This document shows, piece after piece, positions 7,133 through 15,591 of a DNA stretch of 47,453 nucleotides (position 1 is its first letter; each line of letters opens with the position of its first letter). The position numbers and the translations under genes are program-made. The DNA lies in the NCBI RefSeq assembly GCF_003570725.1, contig NZ_QWVS01000004.1:1-47453 (forward strand), read 5' to 3'. Under the pieces are notes generated by a model. That model had not been told where the DNA came from and made no database searches. It saw only the letters and a program-made list of their open reading frames with translations. This stretch comes from Peribacillus asahii (GTDB taxonomy: Bacteria > Bacillota > Bacilli > Bacillales > DSM-1321).

Positions 7133-7945
7133 TTATTGTACTGGTTGTTCGTCTGCTTCGTTTGAATTGCTGTTCTCTTCTTGACTTGGTTCTTCTTTTG
7201 TATCTTCTTGTGTAGCTTCTTTTGGTTCTGCTTCTACTTCTTCATTATCTGAAGATACTGATTCTACTTGAATAGAAGAAGCTTGTTTACCTTCATAATC
7301 ACTTGGATTTACTGCAACTTTATCTTTGCGAATTTCAAAGTGAACATGTGTACCTGCGTCTTCATTGATTTGACTTTTTCCTGCAGTAGCAATTGCTTGT
7401 CCTTGCTTCACTTGATCTCCAACCGCAACTTGAATGTCTGTAACAGCTTGATAACGTGTTACAACACCATCTTCATGCTCTACTTCAATAACATTTCCCA
7501 ATAAAGCATCTTCTTGCACTTTTGTTACGACGCCACTTAAAGCAGCTACTACATCAAAGGCTTTTCCATCTTTTTGTGCGATATCAATTCCTTTATTTGG
7601 CTCATAACGGTTATCATAAGAAACCAATGCTTCTTCTTGTGCTTTTTCATCAGCATTCACATCATAGAATGGCTTCTTTACGACAGTACTCGCAACATCT
7701 TTCACCGGCATTTGAATCGTTTCAAGACTACTGTTTACTTCAACTGCAGGCTCATCGTAATTTTCACCTGATTGTGCTGAATCCTCTACCTTATCAGGAC
7801 TAGCTGAGTTGTTGAAGCTATTTTGAACGATAAATACCAAAGCTAGGATAAGAGCTGCACTTGAAATGTAGATTGCTGGTAACGCCCAACGTTTTTTCAG
7901 AATACGTCGGAATTTGGAAGTAGATTTCTTTTCTTCCTCTCTCAT
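7133..7945 (-). CDS. spoIIQ: Forespore engulfment protein SpoIIQ
   Basis: A 270-residue membrane protein: short cytoplasmic N-terminus, one transmembrane helix (about residues 25-45), then an extracytoplasmic LytM/M23 domain and an acidic Gln/Glu/Ser-rich tail. SpoIIQ sits in the forespore membrane and locks onto SpoIIIAH from the mother cell, forming the engulfment zipper and channel. The LytM domain is degenerate: GTHVHFEIR keeps the HxH motif, but the first zinc-ligand motif reads NKGIDI instead of HxGxD, so it should be inactive as a peptidase, as in B. subtilis. The start is ATG 7945 behind GAGGTGA. Confidence 0.93.
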   Translation of the reverse strand: MREEEKKSTSKFRRILKKRWALPAIYISSAALILALVFIVQNSFNNSASPDKVEDSAQSGENYDEPAVEVNSSLETIQMPVKDVASTVVKKPFYDVNADEKAQEEALVSYDNRYEPNKGIDIAQKDGKAFDVVAALSGVVTKVQEDALLGNVIEVEHEDGVVTRYQAVTDIQVAVGDQVKQGQAIATAGKSQINEDAGTHVHFEIRKDKVAVNPSDYEGKQASSIQVESVSSDNEEVEAEPKEATQEDTKEEPSQEENSNSNEADEQPVQ

Positions 7946-8017
7946 AATTATCACCTCAGCAATCATTCTGAACAGATTACTGGAAGAATATACATATCTT
8001 GAAAAATATTTTTAGAT

Positions 8018-8048
8018 TTATTTTGCGACAAAGGTATTTCTTTTATGC
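8018..8048 (-). promoter_or_regulatory. Candidate sigma-F promoter of spoIIQ
   Basis: On minus, GCATA (8044-8048) matches the sigma-F -35. A partial -10, CGCAAAATAA (8018-8027), follows after 16 bases with about two mismatches to the consensus. spoIIQ is sigma-F dependent in B. subtilis. The position about 75 bp before the start codon is reasonable. Confidence 0.4.
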
Positions 8049-8050
8049 AC

Positions 8051-8093
8051 GGCTCTGTTAAATAATATTTTTGGCTCATAGCGCCAGAGCCAA
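8051..8093. repeat. Nested inverted repeats upstream of spoIIQ
   Basis: GGCTCTG (8051-8057) pairs with CAGAGCC (8085-8091), and TTGGCTC (8071-8077) pairs with GAGCCAA (8087-8093), so two mutually exclusive 7-bp stems share the right arm. They lie just upstream of the candidate spoIIQ promoter, between divergent spoIIQ and the VanZ-family gene. There is no T-run. Confidence 0.5.
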
Positions 8094-8248
8094 AGATTAA
8101 CAGTGTCATCTAATAGTTTTATACAAAACAAATGTAAAACGTAAAGATTATGGCAACATTTACTGAGATAATCTCGCTTGTTCATTCCACTCTGCTGCAT
8201 TTCCTGTTAAAATGACTAGTAGTATAGATAACAAAGGATGTTTTATAG

Positions 8249-8674
8249 ATGCAGAAAGTTTTTCGTGTTACTTTGACGCTGTTACCGCTCCTTTATATGA
8301 TTGCGGTTTGGGTCATGTCGAGCTTGCCGGATGATACGTTCGTTGAATTGCCTTCATCAACGACAGATCGTTTCGTAAAAGAAGCACTTCACTTAGTGGA
8401 GTTTGCGATTTTGTATATGCTGTTTGTGGCCGCTTTTGCTGCTAACCACAAGCTAACAGCTAGTTTGAGTTTGCTGGCTGCGATTGCCGCTAGCCTGTAT
8501 GGAATTGTTGATGAAATCCATCAATCATTTGTACCAGCGCGTTCTGCTACACTGATTGATGTCGTGAAAGATATCATCGGAGTACTTGCCGCTTATTTCC
8601 ACGTTCAATATCACTATTTCAAACGTAAGCGAGGCTTCTTAACAATTATTGAAAAATTAACCGACAAAAAATAA
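8249..8674 (+). CDS. VanZ family membrane protein
   Basis: A 141-residue integral membrane protein with about four hydrophobic segments. The VanZ signatures are visible: HLVEF within the second segment and DEIHQSFVPARSATLIDVVKDIIG towards the C-terminus. VanZ relatives confer low-level teicoplanin resistance in some bacteria, but the biochemical role of most homologues is unknown. B. subtilis ywnJ is a similar protein in the same general region; I do not claim orthology. It is convergent with spoIID and their stop codons lie inside one shared palindromic terminator. Confidence 0.85.
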   Translation: MQKVFRVTLTLLPLLYMIAVWVMSSLPDDTFVELPSSTTDRFVKEALHLVEFAILYMLFVAAFAANHKLTASLSLLAAIAASLYGIVDEIHQSFVPARSATLIDVVKDIIGVLAAYFHVQYHYFKRKRGFLTIIEKLTDKK

Positions 8675-8702
8675 GAGCTGGGATCCCAGCTCTTATTTTT
8701 TT
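8665..8702. terminator. Perfectly palindromic bidirectional terminator
   Basis: The 26 bases at 8671-8696 are a perfect palindrome centred on GGGATCCC, flanked by A-run and T-run. It terminates both the VanZ-family gene and spoIID. Both stop codons (8672-8674 on plus, 8693-8695 on minus) lie inside the stem. Confidence 0.92.
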
Positions 8703-9724
8703 ACTGTTAGCGTATTCACCCACTTGTTTGATGACTGAATCGTGACCCCTTTATAATAATACTTTACGATGTCTTTATAGCTTTTTCCCTCCTGAGCCAT
8801 GCCGTTCGCGCCATATTGGCTCATCCCTACTCCGTGGCCATATCCTTTTGTGGTAATGATAATTTGATTACCTTGACGTTCCCAGCTAAAATCGGAGGAC
8901 ATTAAATGTAGTTTTTCCCGAATTTGCTTCCCTGTTAATTCTTTTCCGTTAATTCTTACAACTCCTACTCTCTTCCCTGCTGTCCGTTCAACAATCGTTC
9001 CAATTTCTGTCCCACTCGGAACATTTACACCTAATTTTTGTTCAAAATCTGCCACTGTCATCGCGACCTTGTTATAAAATTTTGGAGATTCTGTGTCCCA
9101 AGGGCTTGAAACACTTTTTAAATAAGGATAATCAGCTTTCCAATATTCTTCAGAGTTTTCCGTATATCCGTTACTCGTGGAAAAAAAAGTAGCTGTAATA
9201 GGATCACCATCATATGTTAAAATCTGCCCCGCTGTCTCCTGCACAGCTGCCTTTATCTTTTGAAGGTTCTGTTTATACTGAGAGCCCCATAATTCTTTTA
9301 GCTCTTGATCGCTTTTATACACTTGGTGGTTTTCACCGTCACTTACATCTGCATTAGCTGGTAACCCTGTTCGGTCTCCTTGAATGAGCTGATTGACAAT
9401 ATACGTTCTAGCTGTTAATGCTTGAGCTTTCAACGCTTCTTTTTCAAAGTTAACGGGCATTTCAGCTGCAACAACACCAATTAAATATGATTCAAGCGGT
9501 AGTTTTTGAACTTGCTTAGACGTTGTTCGAAGCACAGATACTTCGACAGCCGGCTCTTTCATCTTCTCCTTACTTTGTTCTTTCGTTGCCTTTTGTTCAA
9601 TCTTTTCCGTTAATTTTCCAAACGTTGTATCATTGGAAAACGGAAGCACAAGCATAGCTGGAAGGAGGATGATCACGACGATTACAACGACTACTAGCAT
9701 GAGCATCGGTTTAAGTGCTTTCAA
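8693..9724 (-). CDS. spoIID: Engulfment lytic transglycosylase SpoIID
   Basis: A 343-residue membrane-anchored enzyme. An N-terminal hydrophobic helix (about residues 6-30) anchors it, a short linker follows, and the SpoIID/LytB domain fills the rest. SpoIID cleaves denuded glycan during engulfment, working with SpoIIM and SpoIIP. Conserved blocks include YLIGVVAAEMP, the catalytic-Glu region in AAEMPVNFEKEALKAQALTAR, the STSNGYTEN segment and GHGVGMSQYGANGMA. The start is TTG 9724, with GGGAGG upstream; its first residues align with B. subtilis. A candidate sigma-E -10 is at 9765-9772. Confidence 0.95.
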   Translation of the reverse strand: MKALKPMLMLVVVVIVVIILLPAMLVLPFSNDTTFGKLTEKIEQKATKEQSKEKMKEPAVEVSVLRTTSKQVQKLPLESYLIGVVAAEMPVNFEKEALKAQALTARTYIVNQLIQGDRTGLPANADVSDGENHQVYKSDQELKELWGSQYKQNLQKIKAAVQETAGQILTYDGDPITATFFSTSNGYTENSEEYWKADYPYLKSVSSPWDTESPKFYNKVAMTVADFEQKLGVNVPSGTEIGTIVERTAGKRVGVVRINGKELTGKQIREKLHLMSSDFSWERQGNQIIITTKGYGHGVGMSQYGANGMAQEGKSYKDIVKYYYKGVTIQSSNKWVNTLTVKK

Positions 9725-9764
9725 AGTTCCTTGGCCTCCCTACACATTTTCTACTCTCCTCATA

Positions 9765-9772
9765 AATGTATG
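9765..9772 (-). promoter_or_regulatory. Candidate sigma-E -10 of spoIID
   Basis: On minus, CATACATT is a perfect match to the sigma-E -10 CATACAnT, about 40 bp before the spoIID start. The -35 region is poor. spoIID is sigma-E dependent in B. subtilis. Confidence 0.45.
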
Positions 9773-9806
9773 GAAGTGGACAAGCAAGTAGAACTAAAAT
9801 AATCAA

Positions 9807-9901
9807 TTGGCATGATTTTTCACGAATTTGGCGGGATTATCGGGGAAATTGGCGGGATTTTTTGCAAATTTGGCGGGATTATCGGAGAATTTGGCGGGAT
9901 T
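9807..9901. repeat. 21-bp-phased tandem repeat (TTGGCGGGATT), locus 1
   Basis: TTGGCGGGATT occurs at 9828, 9849, 9870 and 9891, a period of exactly 21 bp. A degenerate fifth copy (TTGGCATGATT) starts at 9807 in the same phase. The 10 bp between cores are less conserved but often read ATCGGnGAA. The array lies between spoIID and the murAA terminator. The same motif with the same 21-bp phase recurs at 32387-32439. Confidence 0.9.
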
Positions 9902-9916
9902 CCTTACTCACAAACA

Positions 9917-9944
9917 GAAAAAAGACTGCGTTTAATCGCAGTCT
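9917..9944 (-). terminator. Terminator of murAA
   Basis: AGACTGCG (9923-9930) and CGCAGTCT (9937-9944) form a perfect 8-bp stem, followed on minus by a run of T. Confidence 0.88.
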
Positions 9945-9953
9945 CTCTATCTA

Positions 9954-11252
9954 TTACGCATTAATATCCAAAGCAATCGTTTCCGTTGGCGTTACCTCTG
10001 TCACACGTTCGATATCAGCTCCGAGTGCAGCTAATTTGCCATGGAAATTCACATAGCCTCGATCTAGATGCTTCAACTCCGTTACACGCGTAATGCCATC
10101 TGCAACAAGACCTGTTAAAATTAACGCCGCAGCCGCTCGTAAATCAGTTGCTGCCACTTCAGCACCTTGTAAATCAGATGGACCATTTGTAATAACAGAA
10201 CGGCCTTCAATCTTGATGTTCGCATTCATTCTACGGAATTCTTCTACATGCATAAAACGGTTTTCGAACACCGTTTCTGTAATCATTCCTGTTCCTTCTG
10301 CACGAAGAAGCAAGGCCATCATTTGTGATTGCATATCCGTTGGGAAACCTGGATGCGGCATCGTTTTAATATCGACAGCTTTTAGTTTTTCTGGTCCAAT
10401 TACACGCAAGCCGTCCTCTTCTTCCGTAATCTCAACACCCATTTCTACCATCTTTGCAATCAAAGAAGTTAGATGTTCAGGAACGGCTCCTCTAACAAGT
10501 ACGTTTCCACGCGTAATCGCAGCCGCTGTCATAAATGTACCTGCCTCAATACGATCAGGAATAATCGTATGCTCGGCACCATATAATTTCTTGACACCTT
10601 CAATTTTTATCGTTGCTGTTCCAGCACCTTTGACTTTAGCTCCCATTTTATTCAAAAGGTTTGCTAAATCAACAATTTCCGGTTCTTTTGCAACGTTTTC
10701 TAGAATTGTTGTACCTTCAGCCAATGTAGCAGCCATCATAATATTTTCTGTAGCACCTACACTTGGAAAGTCAAGGTAAACTCTTGCACCTTTTAATCCG
10801 CCTTCTACTTCCGCATCAATGAAGCCGTTCCCGACCTTCACCTTTGCTCCCATTGCTTCAAAGCCTTTTAAATGCTGATCAATTGGACGTGAACCAATTG
10901 CACAGCCGCCAGGCAATGCTACACGAGCACGGCCAGTTCTTGCAAGTAGTGAACCCATTACTAATACAGACGCGCGCATTTTACGTACATATTCAAATGG
11001 CGCTTCTTCTAAAAGCTCCTTTGATGCATCTACAGTTACTTGATTATTGTGAAAGGCAACCTCTGCATTCAAGTTGCGCAAAACTTCGTTAATTGTATAT
11101 ACATCGGAGAGCGTTGGAACATCATGAATGATACTTTTTCCATCGCTTGCTAATAAGGTTGCAGCGAGCACCGGCAAAACAGCGTTCTTAGCCCCTTCTA
11201 CTTTAACTGTTCCGCTAAGCCGTTTTCCGCCGCGGACAATGATTTTTTCCAA
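9954..11252 (-). CDS. murAA: UDP-GlcNAc 1-carboxyvinyltransferase MurAA
   Basis: A 432-residue enzyme of the EPSP-synthase fold that transfers enolpyruvate from PEP to UDP-N-acetylglucosamine, the first committed step of peptidoglycan precursor synthesis in the cytoplasm. The active-site Cys that fosfomycin alkylates is present ([13 protein letters not shown], Cys117), so the enzyme should be fosfomycin-sensitive. The N-terminal [18 protein letters not shown] block is also conserved. Location between ywmB and spoIID matches B. subtilis murAA rather than murAB. It has its own terminator. Confidence 0.97.
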   Translation of the reverse strand: MEKIIVRGGKRLSGTVKVEGAKNAVLPVLAATLLASDGKSIIHDVPTLSDVYTINEVLRNLNAEVAFHNNQVTVDASKELLEEAPFEYVRKMRASVLVMGSLLARTGRARVALPGGCAIGSRPIDQHLKGFEAMGAKVKVGNGFIDAEVEGGLKGARVYLDFPSVGATENIMMAATLAEGTTILENVAKEPEIVDLANLLNKMGAKVKGAGTATIKIEGVKKLYGAEHTIIPDRIEAGTFMTAAAITRGNVLVRGAVPEHLTSLIAKMVEMGVEITEEEDGLRVIGPEKLKAVDIKTMPHPGFPTDMQSQMMALLLRAEGTGMITETVFENRFMHVEEFRRMNANIKIEGRSVITNGPSDLQGAEVAATDLRAAAALILTGLVADGITRVTELKHLDRGYVNFHGKLAALGADIERVTEVTPTETIALDINA

Positions 11253-11284
11253 AAGTATTCCCCTCCGCGTCCATTTTCTCTATA

Positions 11285-12031
11285 TTAATATTCAAACGTA
11301 ATGATGGGTGTGCCAATAACAAAACTTGTCCTTGCGCCCAATCCATCTGTCCGTAAACCAAGTTGCATATTGATTTTAGTATTCTTTAAACTTTGTGTAA
11401 ATAAGGTAGAATGAGCAGAAGTAGAAATAAAGTTCTCATCCTCTACACCCTCTATTTCGCTTGCATTAAATCTTTGTAACAATTTTTCCATTTGTGCAAG
11501 TAAAGCCGAATTCATATTATCACTGATGTACCCTTCCATACAAGCAAAAACTGAAGGAGTACCCATAAATATGCCATTCATCCTGTGTTCAAAGGTTGTA
11601 ATTAAGAAATGGGGATATCCTTTGTCCCATTTGTATCCCTTTACTTCATATATGATATAGGTAACGATGTTCGCATGTTCCTTTGTTGTAACCATTCTGA
11701 TTGATTCTGTCAGATGAGATCCGTGGCTGAATGTTGCTTCTGCCTTCCAAGCATCACCTTCGTCGAAAAAGCTCCATTGAAAGTCTGGATACTTTTGTTT
11801 TAAAGTATGCACTTTTCTCTCGAACTCTTCTTTTGTAGCAATCTCGTTATTTACTTCTCTCGCAAATACAGACCACTCTTCTATGCTTACATTCTCTTCT
11901 TTTTCTAGATGTTCAGCGATTGTAACAATATCTAATTGGTCCTTCGCCACCGTTGTACTGTTCCCCCACACCATCACCAGCAAACTACTAAATAGTATGT
12001 ATGTTAACATTTTATTGTTCCATTTGTACAT
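11285..12031 (-). CDS. ywmB: YwmB family secreted protein
   Basis: A 248-residue protein of the YwmB family (sometimes labelled TATA-box-binding-like), function unknown. An N-terminal signal-peptide-like segment (about residues 8-25) suggests export or membrane anchoring. It sits immediately before murAA as in B. subtilis, 32 bp apart and probably in one transcript. The start is ATG 12031, preceded by a very strong GGAGGGAGGG site; an in-frame TTG at 12097 would add 22 polar residues before the signal and lacks a binding site. The ribosome binding site can pair with a complementary stretch upstream. Confidence 0.85.
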   Translation of the reverse strand: MYKWNNKMLTYILFSSLLVMVWGNSTTVAKDQLDIVTIAEHLEKEENVSIEEWSVFAREVNNEIATKEEFERKVHTLKQKYPDFQWSFFDEGDAWKAEATFSHGSHLTESIRMVTTKEHANIVTYIIYEVKGYKWDKGYPHFLITTFEHRMNGIFMGTPSVFACMEGYISDNMNSALLAQMEKLLQRFNASEIEGVEDENFISTSAHSTLFTQSLKNTKINMQLGLRTDGLGARTSFVIGTPIITFEY

Positions 12032-12040
12032 GTTAAATCC

Positions 12041-12073
12041 CTCCCTCCTATCATTCTTGCCCAGGGAAGGGAG
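12041..12073 (-). promoter_or_regulatory. Possible ribosome-binding-site-sequestering hairpin before ywmB
   Basis: In the minus-strand RNA, CUCCCUUCC (12073-12065) can pair with GGAGGGAG (12048-12041), the ribosome binding site of ywmB, with one bulged base and a 16-base loop. Such a stem would mask the site. The pairing is visible; a regulatory role is inference. Confidence 0.4.
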
Positions 12074-12154
12074 TTCATACTTCGTTTTTTTCGCCAATTG
12101 ATGACATGCTCGTTAAATAACTAGCAATAATTAGTTATACATAGTACATGCTGC

Positions 12155-12394
12155 TTACTGATTGAATATATATGGCAGCTGTTTCGCAAAAACTAGGTAA
12201 TCGAGGAAGAAATTACTTACAACTGATCCAATCGCAATCGTTAATAAAATATATAATACTCTCGCTTGTAAGACCGCGTTCGATCGTAAAAGCTTCTGAA
12301 AGTTTAACGCTTGCAAAGCCCACCAAGTTACTGCAATAAAACATAGATGTACAATCATGCTGAGTAAGGCTTGCTGGCCAATTGCTGAAAACAT
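12155..12394 (-). CDS. ywzB: DUF1146 membrane protein YwzB
   Basis: A 79-residue protein with two hydrophobic segments (about residues 8-28 and 43-65) in the DUF1146/YwzB family, function unknown. Length and position next to ywmB match B. subtilis ywzB. The start is ATG 12394 with AGGAGG seven bases upstream; the longer frame from 12424 adds residues without family similarity. In B. subtilis the atp operon follows; here the nuo operon is inserted between them. Confidence 0.85.
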   Translation of the reverse strand: MFSAIGQQALLSMIVHLCFIAVTWWALQALNFQKLLRSNAVLQARVLYILLTIAIGSVVSNFFLDYLVFAKQLPYIFNQ

Positions 12395-12490
12395 ATAAAC
12401 CCTCCTATATACATACATGTTCATTCTATCACAAAATACCTCTTAATTTGGAATTAATCATCTCAATTACGCAAAAATATTTTTCGACAG

Positions 12491-12526
12491 GATCAAAAGG
12501 CTTGCCTTCTGCACGTGCAAGCCTTT
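12491..12526 (-). terminator. Terminator of the nuo operon
   Basis: AAAGGCTTGC (12496-12505) and GCAAGCCTTT (12517-12526) form a perfect 10-bp stem, followed on minus by TTTT, 17 bp after the nuoN stop. Confidence 0.85.
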
Positions 12527-12542
12527 CTTCTATATCATTCGA

Positions 12543-14072
12543 TTACCCCATGGAAATAAAGTCCGTAAAATCACCAAAATGTTGATGAAGAAAATCTAAT
12601 GCTATATTTGGAGCAAGTCCAAAAATCATCGTACCCACTACACAAACAAGAAGTACAATCATCAAGCTGACAGGGAACCGCACCGCTTCTTTTGTTGCAG
12701 CTGGGCGAAAAAAGATTTGAACGAGTAAACTAAAATAATAAACATAGGAAAGAATCGTTGTTGCTAATAGAATGCTAGCTAGAATATAATCCGTTGGCGT
12801 GCTTCCTAACAGCGCTCCTAGAAAAATATGAAACTTTCCAATAAACCCTGCCGTTCCTGGAATGCCTGCTAATGAAAGAAGAAAAATGGTCATAGCAACC
12901 GCTGCTGCGGGAGACCGTTTCGCTAATCCGACAAAAATAAACCTTTGTTCCGAACTATTTGCATCTGCTAACCATTGAAACACAGCAAAGGCTCCGATAT
13001 TCATGAATAAATAGGCAAGAAAGTAAAACCAAACCGTATCTAATAAAAAGTAGCCTCCCCCTAATGTGGCCACCGCTACTAACAAGTAGCCTGCATGAGC
13101 GATGCCTGAATAAGCCAGTAATCGCTTCACATTTTGCTGCCTTAACGCTAACACATTCCCAATAATCATCGTTGCCCCAGCTAAAACGGCAATAAACACG
13201 CGATTTTGCTCTAAAAACGCCACCGTTCCGAACGTGTCACCCGATGCTGCAAGAAAGAGCGATAATAACAAGCGTAACAAAATGACAAAGCCTGCTATTT
13301 TAGAAATTACACTTAAAAATGCTGTTACTGGCGTAGGGGCGCCTTCATATACATCTGGTGCCCACATATGAAACGGTGCTGTTGCCAGCTTAAAGGACAA
13401 CCCGACAAGAACCATAAAGAAAGCTAGACCGAGTAAATAGAGCACTTGGCTATCACTTACTCTCGCCATCGTTTCACTCATCTCTCCTAAATTCGTCGAA
13501 CCAGTTAATCCATATAAATAACTCATGCCAAACAATGTAATCGCTGTTGAAATACCGCCCATCACTACATATTTTAATGCCGCTTCATTAGACTTCAGAT
13601 TTTTTTTCTTCATCCCTGCCAATATATAAGAAGAAATAGACAATAGCTCTAACCCAACAACTAACGTAATTAAGTCACCGCTCGATGTCATCATCATAGC
13701 ACCAAGTAAAGCAGTTAAGAATAAATAATAAAACTCTCCTTGATAGCCTCCTAAACCATCATTAGCTGAATGACTTGCCGCCAATACAATGACAAGACCT
13801 GCTCCTATTAATAAAAGAAGCTTACTGGCCTTTGCAAAAGAATCCAGACGAAATGTATCCGCTAAAATACTCGTTTCGGCTAACGGCAGCAAACTGATGA
13901 GTGATACGAAAGCAAGCACAATGCCTATTAGCGCAAACCAAGCGAGCGGCCTCCGGTTGAATCGCTTCGGTGCAAATAAGTCAAATAAGGATAAAAGAAT
14001 CGCTGTCCCAAGGATTATAAATTCTGGCATCATGGCGCCCCATTCATATGAGAGCACGGTTTTCATATCCAT
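12543..14072 (-). CDS. nuoN: Complex I subunit NuoN
   Basis: A 509-residue, roughly 14-helix antiporter-like subunit that forms one proton channel in the membrane arm of NADH:quinone oxidoreductase type I. It belongs to the Mrp-type proton-translocating family shared with NuoL and NuoM. The block around KLATAPFHMWAPDVYEGAPTP, with channel Lys and His residues, is intact. It is the last gene of the operon, 4 bp after nuoM, with a terminator behind it. Confidence 0.94.
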   Translation of the reverse strand: MDMKTVLSYEWGAMMPEFIILGTAILLSLFDLFAPKRFNRRPLAWFALIGIVLAFVSLISLLPLAETSILADTFRLDSFAKASKLLLLIGAGLVIVLAASHSANDGLGGYQGEFYYLFLTALLGAMMMTSSGDLITLVVGLELLSISSYILAGMKKKNLKSNEAALKYVVMGGISTAITLFGMSYLYGLTGSTNLGEMSETMARVSDSQVLYLLGLAFFMVLVGLSFKLATAPFHMWAPDVYEGAPTPVTAFLSVISKIAGFVILLRLLLSLFLAASGDTFGTVAFLEQNRVFIAVLAGATMIIGNVLALRQQNVKRLLAYSGIAHAGYLLVAVATLGGGYFLLDTVWFYFLAYLFMNIGAFAVFQWLADANSSEQRFIFVGLAKRSPAAAVAMTIFLLSLAGIPGTAGFIGKFHIFLGALLGSTPTDYILASILLATTILSYVYYFSLLVQIFFRPAATKEAVRFPVSLMIVLLVCVVGTMIFGLAPNIALDFLHQHFGDFTDFISMG

Positions 14073-14076
14073 TTCA

Positions 14077-15591
14077 TCATCCTCCGATCCTTAACAGCCA
14101 TGTCGTAATATCCTCTTGCACTAGTTGACCAAGCCACATCGGATAAACACCAATCGCTACAATAACCATAAACAAAATGGCAATAGGCACATACTCGATG
14201 CCCTGCACATCCCGCCAAGTCATGGAGTATGTCTTTTTTCCAAACGTTATTTTTAAAACAGCTCTCAGCGTATAAGCTGCTGTTAAAATAAGACCGATTA
14301 CAGCGATGATGGCTAACAGCATTTGTTCTTTAAAGAGGCCTAAAAAAGCCATAAATTCACTAATAAACCCTGACATCCCAGGTAAACCAAGCGCCGCTAG
14401 CCCTGCCGTCAGAAGCACACCTGAGAAAATGGGCAGATGTTCAGCCAAGCCTCCGAGTTCATTCAGCTCTGTTGTTCCTGTCCGCTCATATAATAGCGCA
14501 ATTAAGAAAAACAGAAGCGCGGCAATCGCACCATGAGAGACAGCTTGAAAAACAGCACCTTGAAGACCAGCATCATTAAGCGTTCCAAACCCGAAGAAAA
14601 CAATGCCCATATGTGATACGGAGGAATACGCCCAAACAAGCTTTAAATCCGTTTGAACAAGCGCCAAAAACGCTCCATATAAAAAGCTGATAACCCCGAC
14701 AATCATAAACAACAGCGCAAGCTTTTCCACCTGTTCTGGAAAGATTCCAAGGCCGAAGCGAATCATGCCGTAAGCTCCAATTTTCAACAGTACGCCTGCA
14801 TGAAGCATGACAACAGGCGGAGCGGCTTCACGATGTACACGAACCATCCAACTATGAAATGGAAAGACCGGCAATTTAATTGCAAAAGCGATAAATAGCA
14901 GAATACAAAGCATGTCTGTCAAGAAAGGAGAGATTGGTGCTAATAGCGCTACATCACCAACATTTAAAATATGCGTTAACGCATCAATATTCGTTGTTCC
15001 TACTCGAACAAATAACGTTGCAATGACAAATAACAATAAGACAGAGCCAATACCGTTATAGACGAGAAAATGATAGGCTGCCTTCTCCTTATTTACATAC
15101 CCCCATCTTCCGATTAAGAAGAAAAGAGAAACAAATGTCACTTCAAAAAAGAGGAAGAATAAAAGTAAATTATCTGCCATAAACACACCTAACATCCCGA
15201 TTTCGAGCAGCAAGAACAACAAAAAGTAGCCTTTCCATTCTGTTTTAATATAAAAGGAAGCCAGTGCTGCAAGCATCGACAAAACGGTTGTTAATAGGAT
15301 AAACACCAGGCTAAATCCGTCAAGGCTTAATTCAAAATCAATCGTATACAAGGTGTCATCATACATCGCTAAATTACCAAACTGAATCCAATTCCATTTA
15401 ATCTGATAAGAAGATAGTGAAACACCTGTCAGCCATTGTTGATAAAGAAATAATGAGATCAACAGCGGCATTAATGTACCTATCCACCCAAATTGCTTCA
15501 GTGTTTTTTCCTCTGTTTTTGGCATCAGCCAAATCATAATCATCCCGATGACTGGTGAGAATACTAATAAGGGAAGCAAATAGTCATTCAT
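14077..15591 (-). CDS. nuoM: Complex I subunit NuoM
   Basis: A 504-residue, about 14-helix antiporter-like subunit of the complex I membrane arm. The signature AFAIKLPVFPFHSWMVRVHREAAPPVVMLHAGVLLK region, with conserved Lys and His of the proton path, is intact, as is the Glu in LLFFLFFEVTFV. Its start codon overlaps the nuoL stop by 4 bp (ATGA), a sign of translational coupling. Confidence 0.94.
   Translation of the reverse strand: MNDYLLPLLVFSPVIGMIMIWLMPKTEEKTLKQFGWIGTLMPLLISLFLYQQWLTGVSLSSYQIKWNWIQFGNLAMYDDTLYTIDFELSLDGFSLVFILLTTVLSMLAALASFYIKTEWKGYFLLFLLLEIGMLGVFMADNLLLFFLFFEVTFVSLFFLIGRWGYVNKEKAAYHFLVYNGIGSVLLLFVIATLFVRVGTTNIDALTHILNVGDVALLAPISPFLTDMLCILLFIAFAIKLPVFPFHSWMVRVHREAAPPVVMLHAGVLLKIGAYGMIRFGLGIFPEQVEKLALLFMIVGVISFLYGAFLALVQTDLKLVWAYSSVSHMGIVFFGFGTLNDAGLQGAVFQAVSHGAIAALLFFLIALLYERTGTTELNELGGLAEHLPIFSGVLLTAGLAALGLPGMSGFISEFMAFLGLFKEQMLLAIIAVIGLILTAAYTLRAVLKITFGKKTYSMTWRDVQGIEYVPIAILFMVIVAIGVYPMWLGQLVQEDITTWLLRIGG

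Noticed and set aside
7133..7945. SpoIIQ as an active LytM endopeptidase
   Set aside because: The first zinc-binding motif is NKGIDI instead of HxGxD, so a catalytic His is missing.
8018..8200. Minus-strand frame of 60 codons before spoIIQ
   Set aside because: No ribosome binding site or family similarity; it covers the candidate spoIIQ promoter and the nested inverted repeats.
9766..10056. Plus-strand frame with WRD repeats, possible repeat protein
   Set aside because: It has no ribosome binding site, reads through the 21-bp array and the murAA terminator, and ends antisense inside murAA. The peptide repeat follows from the 21-bp DNA period.
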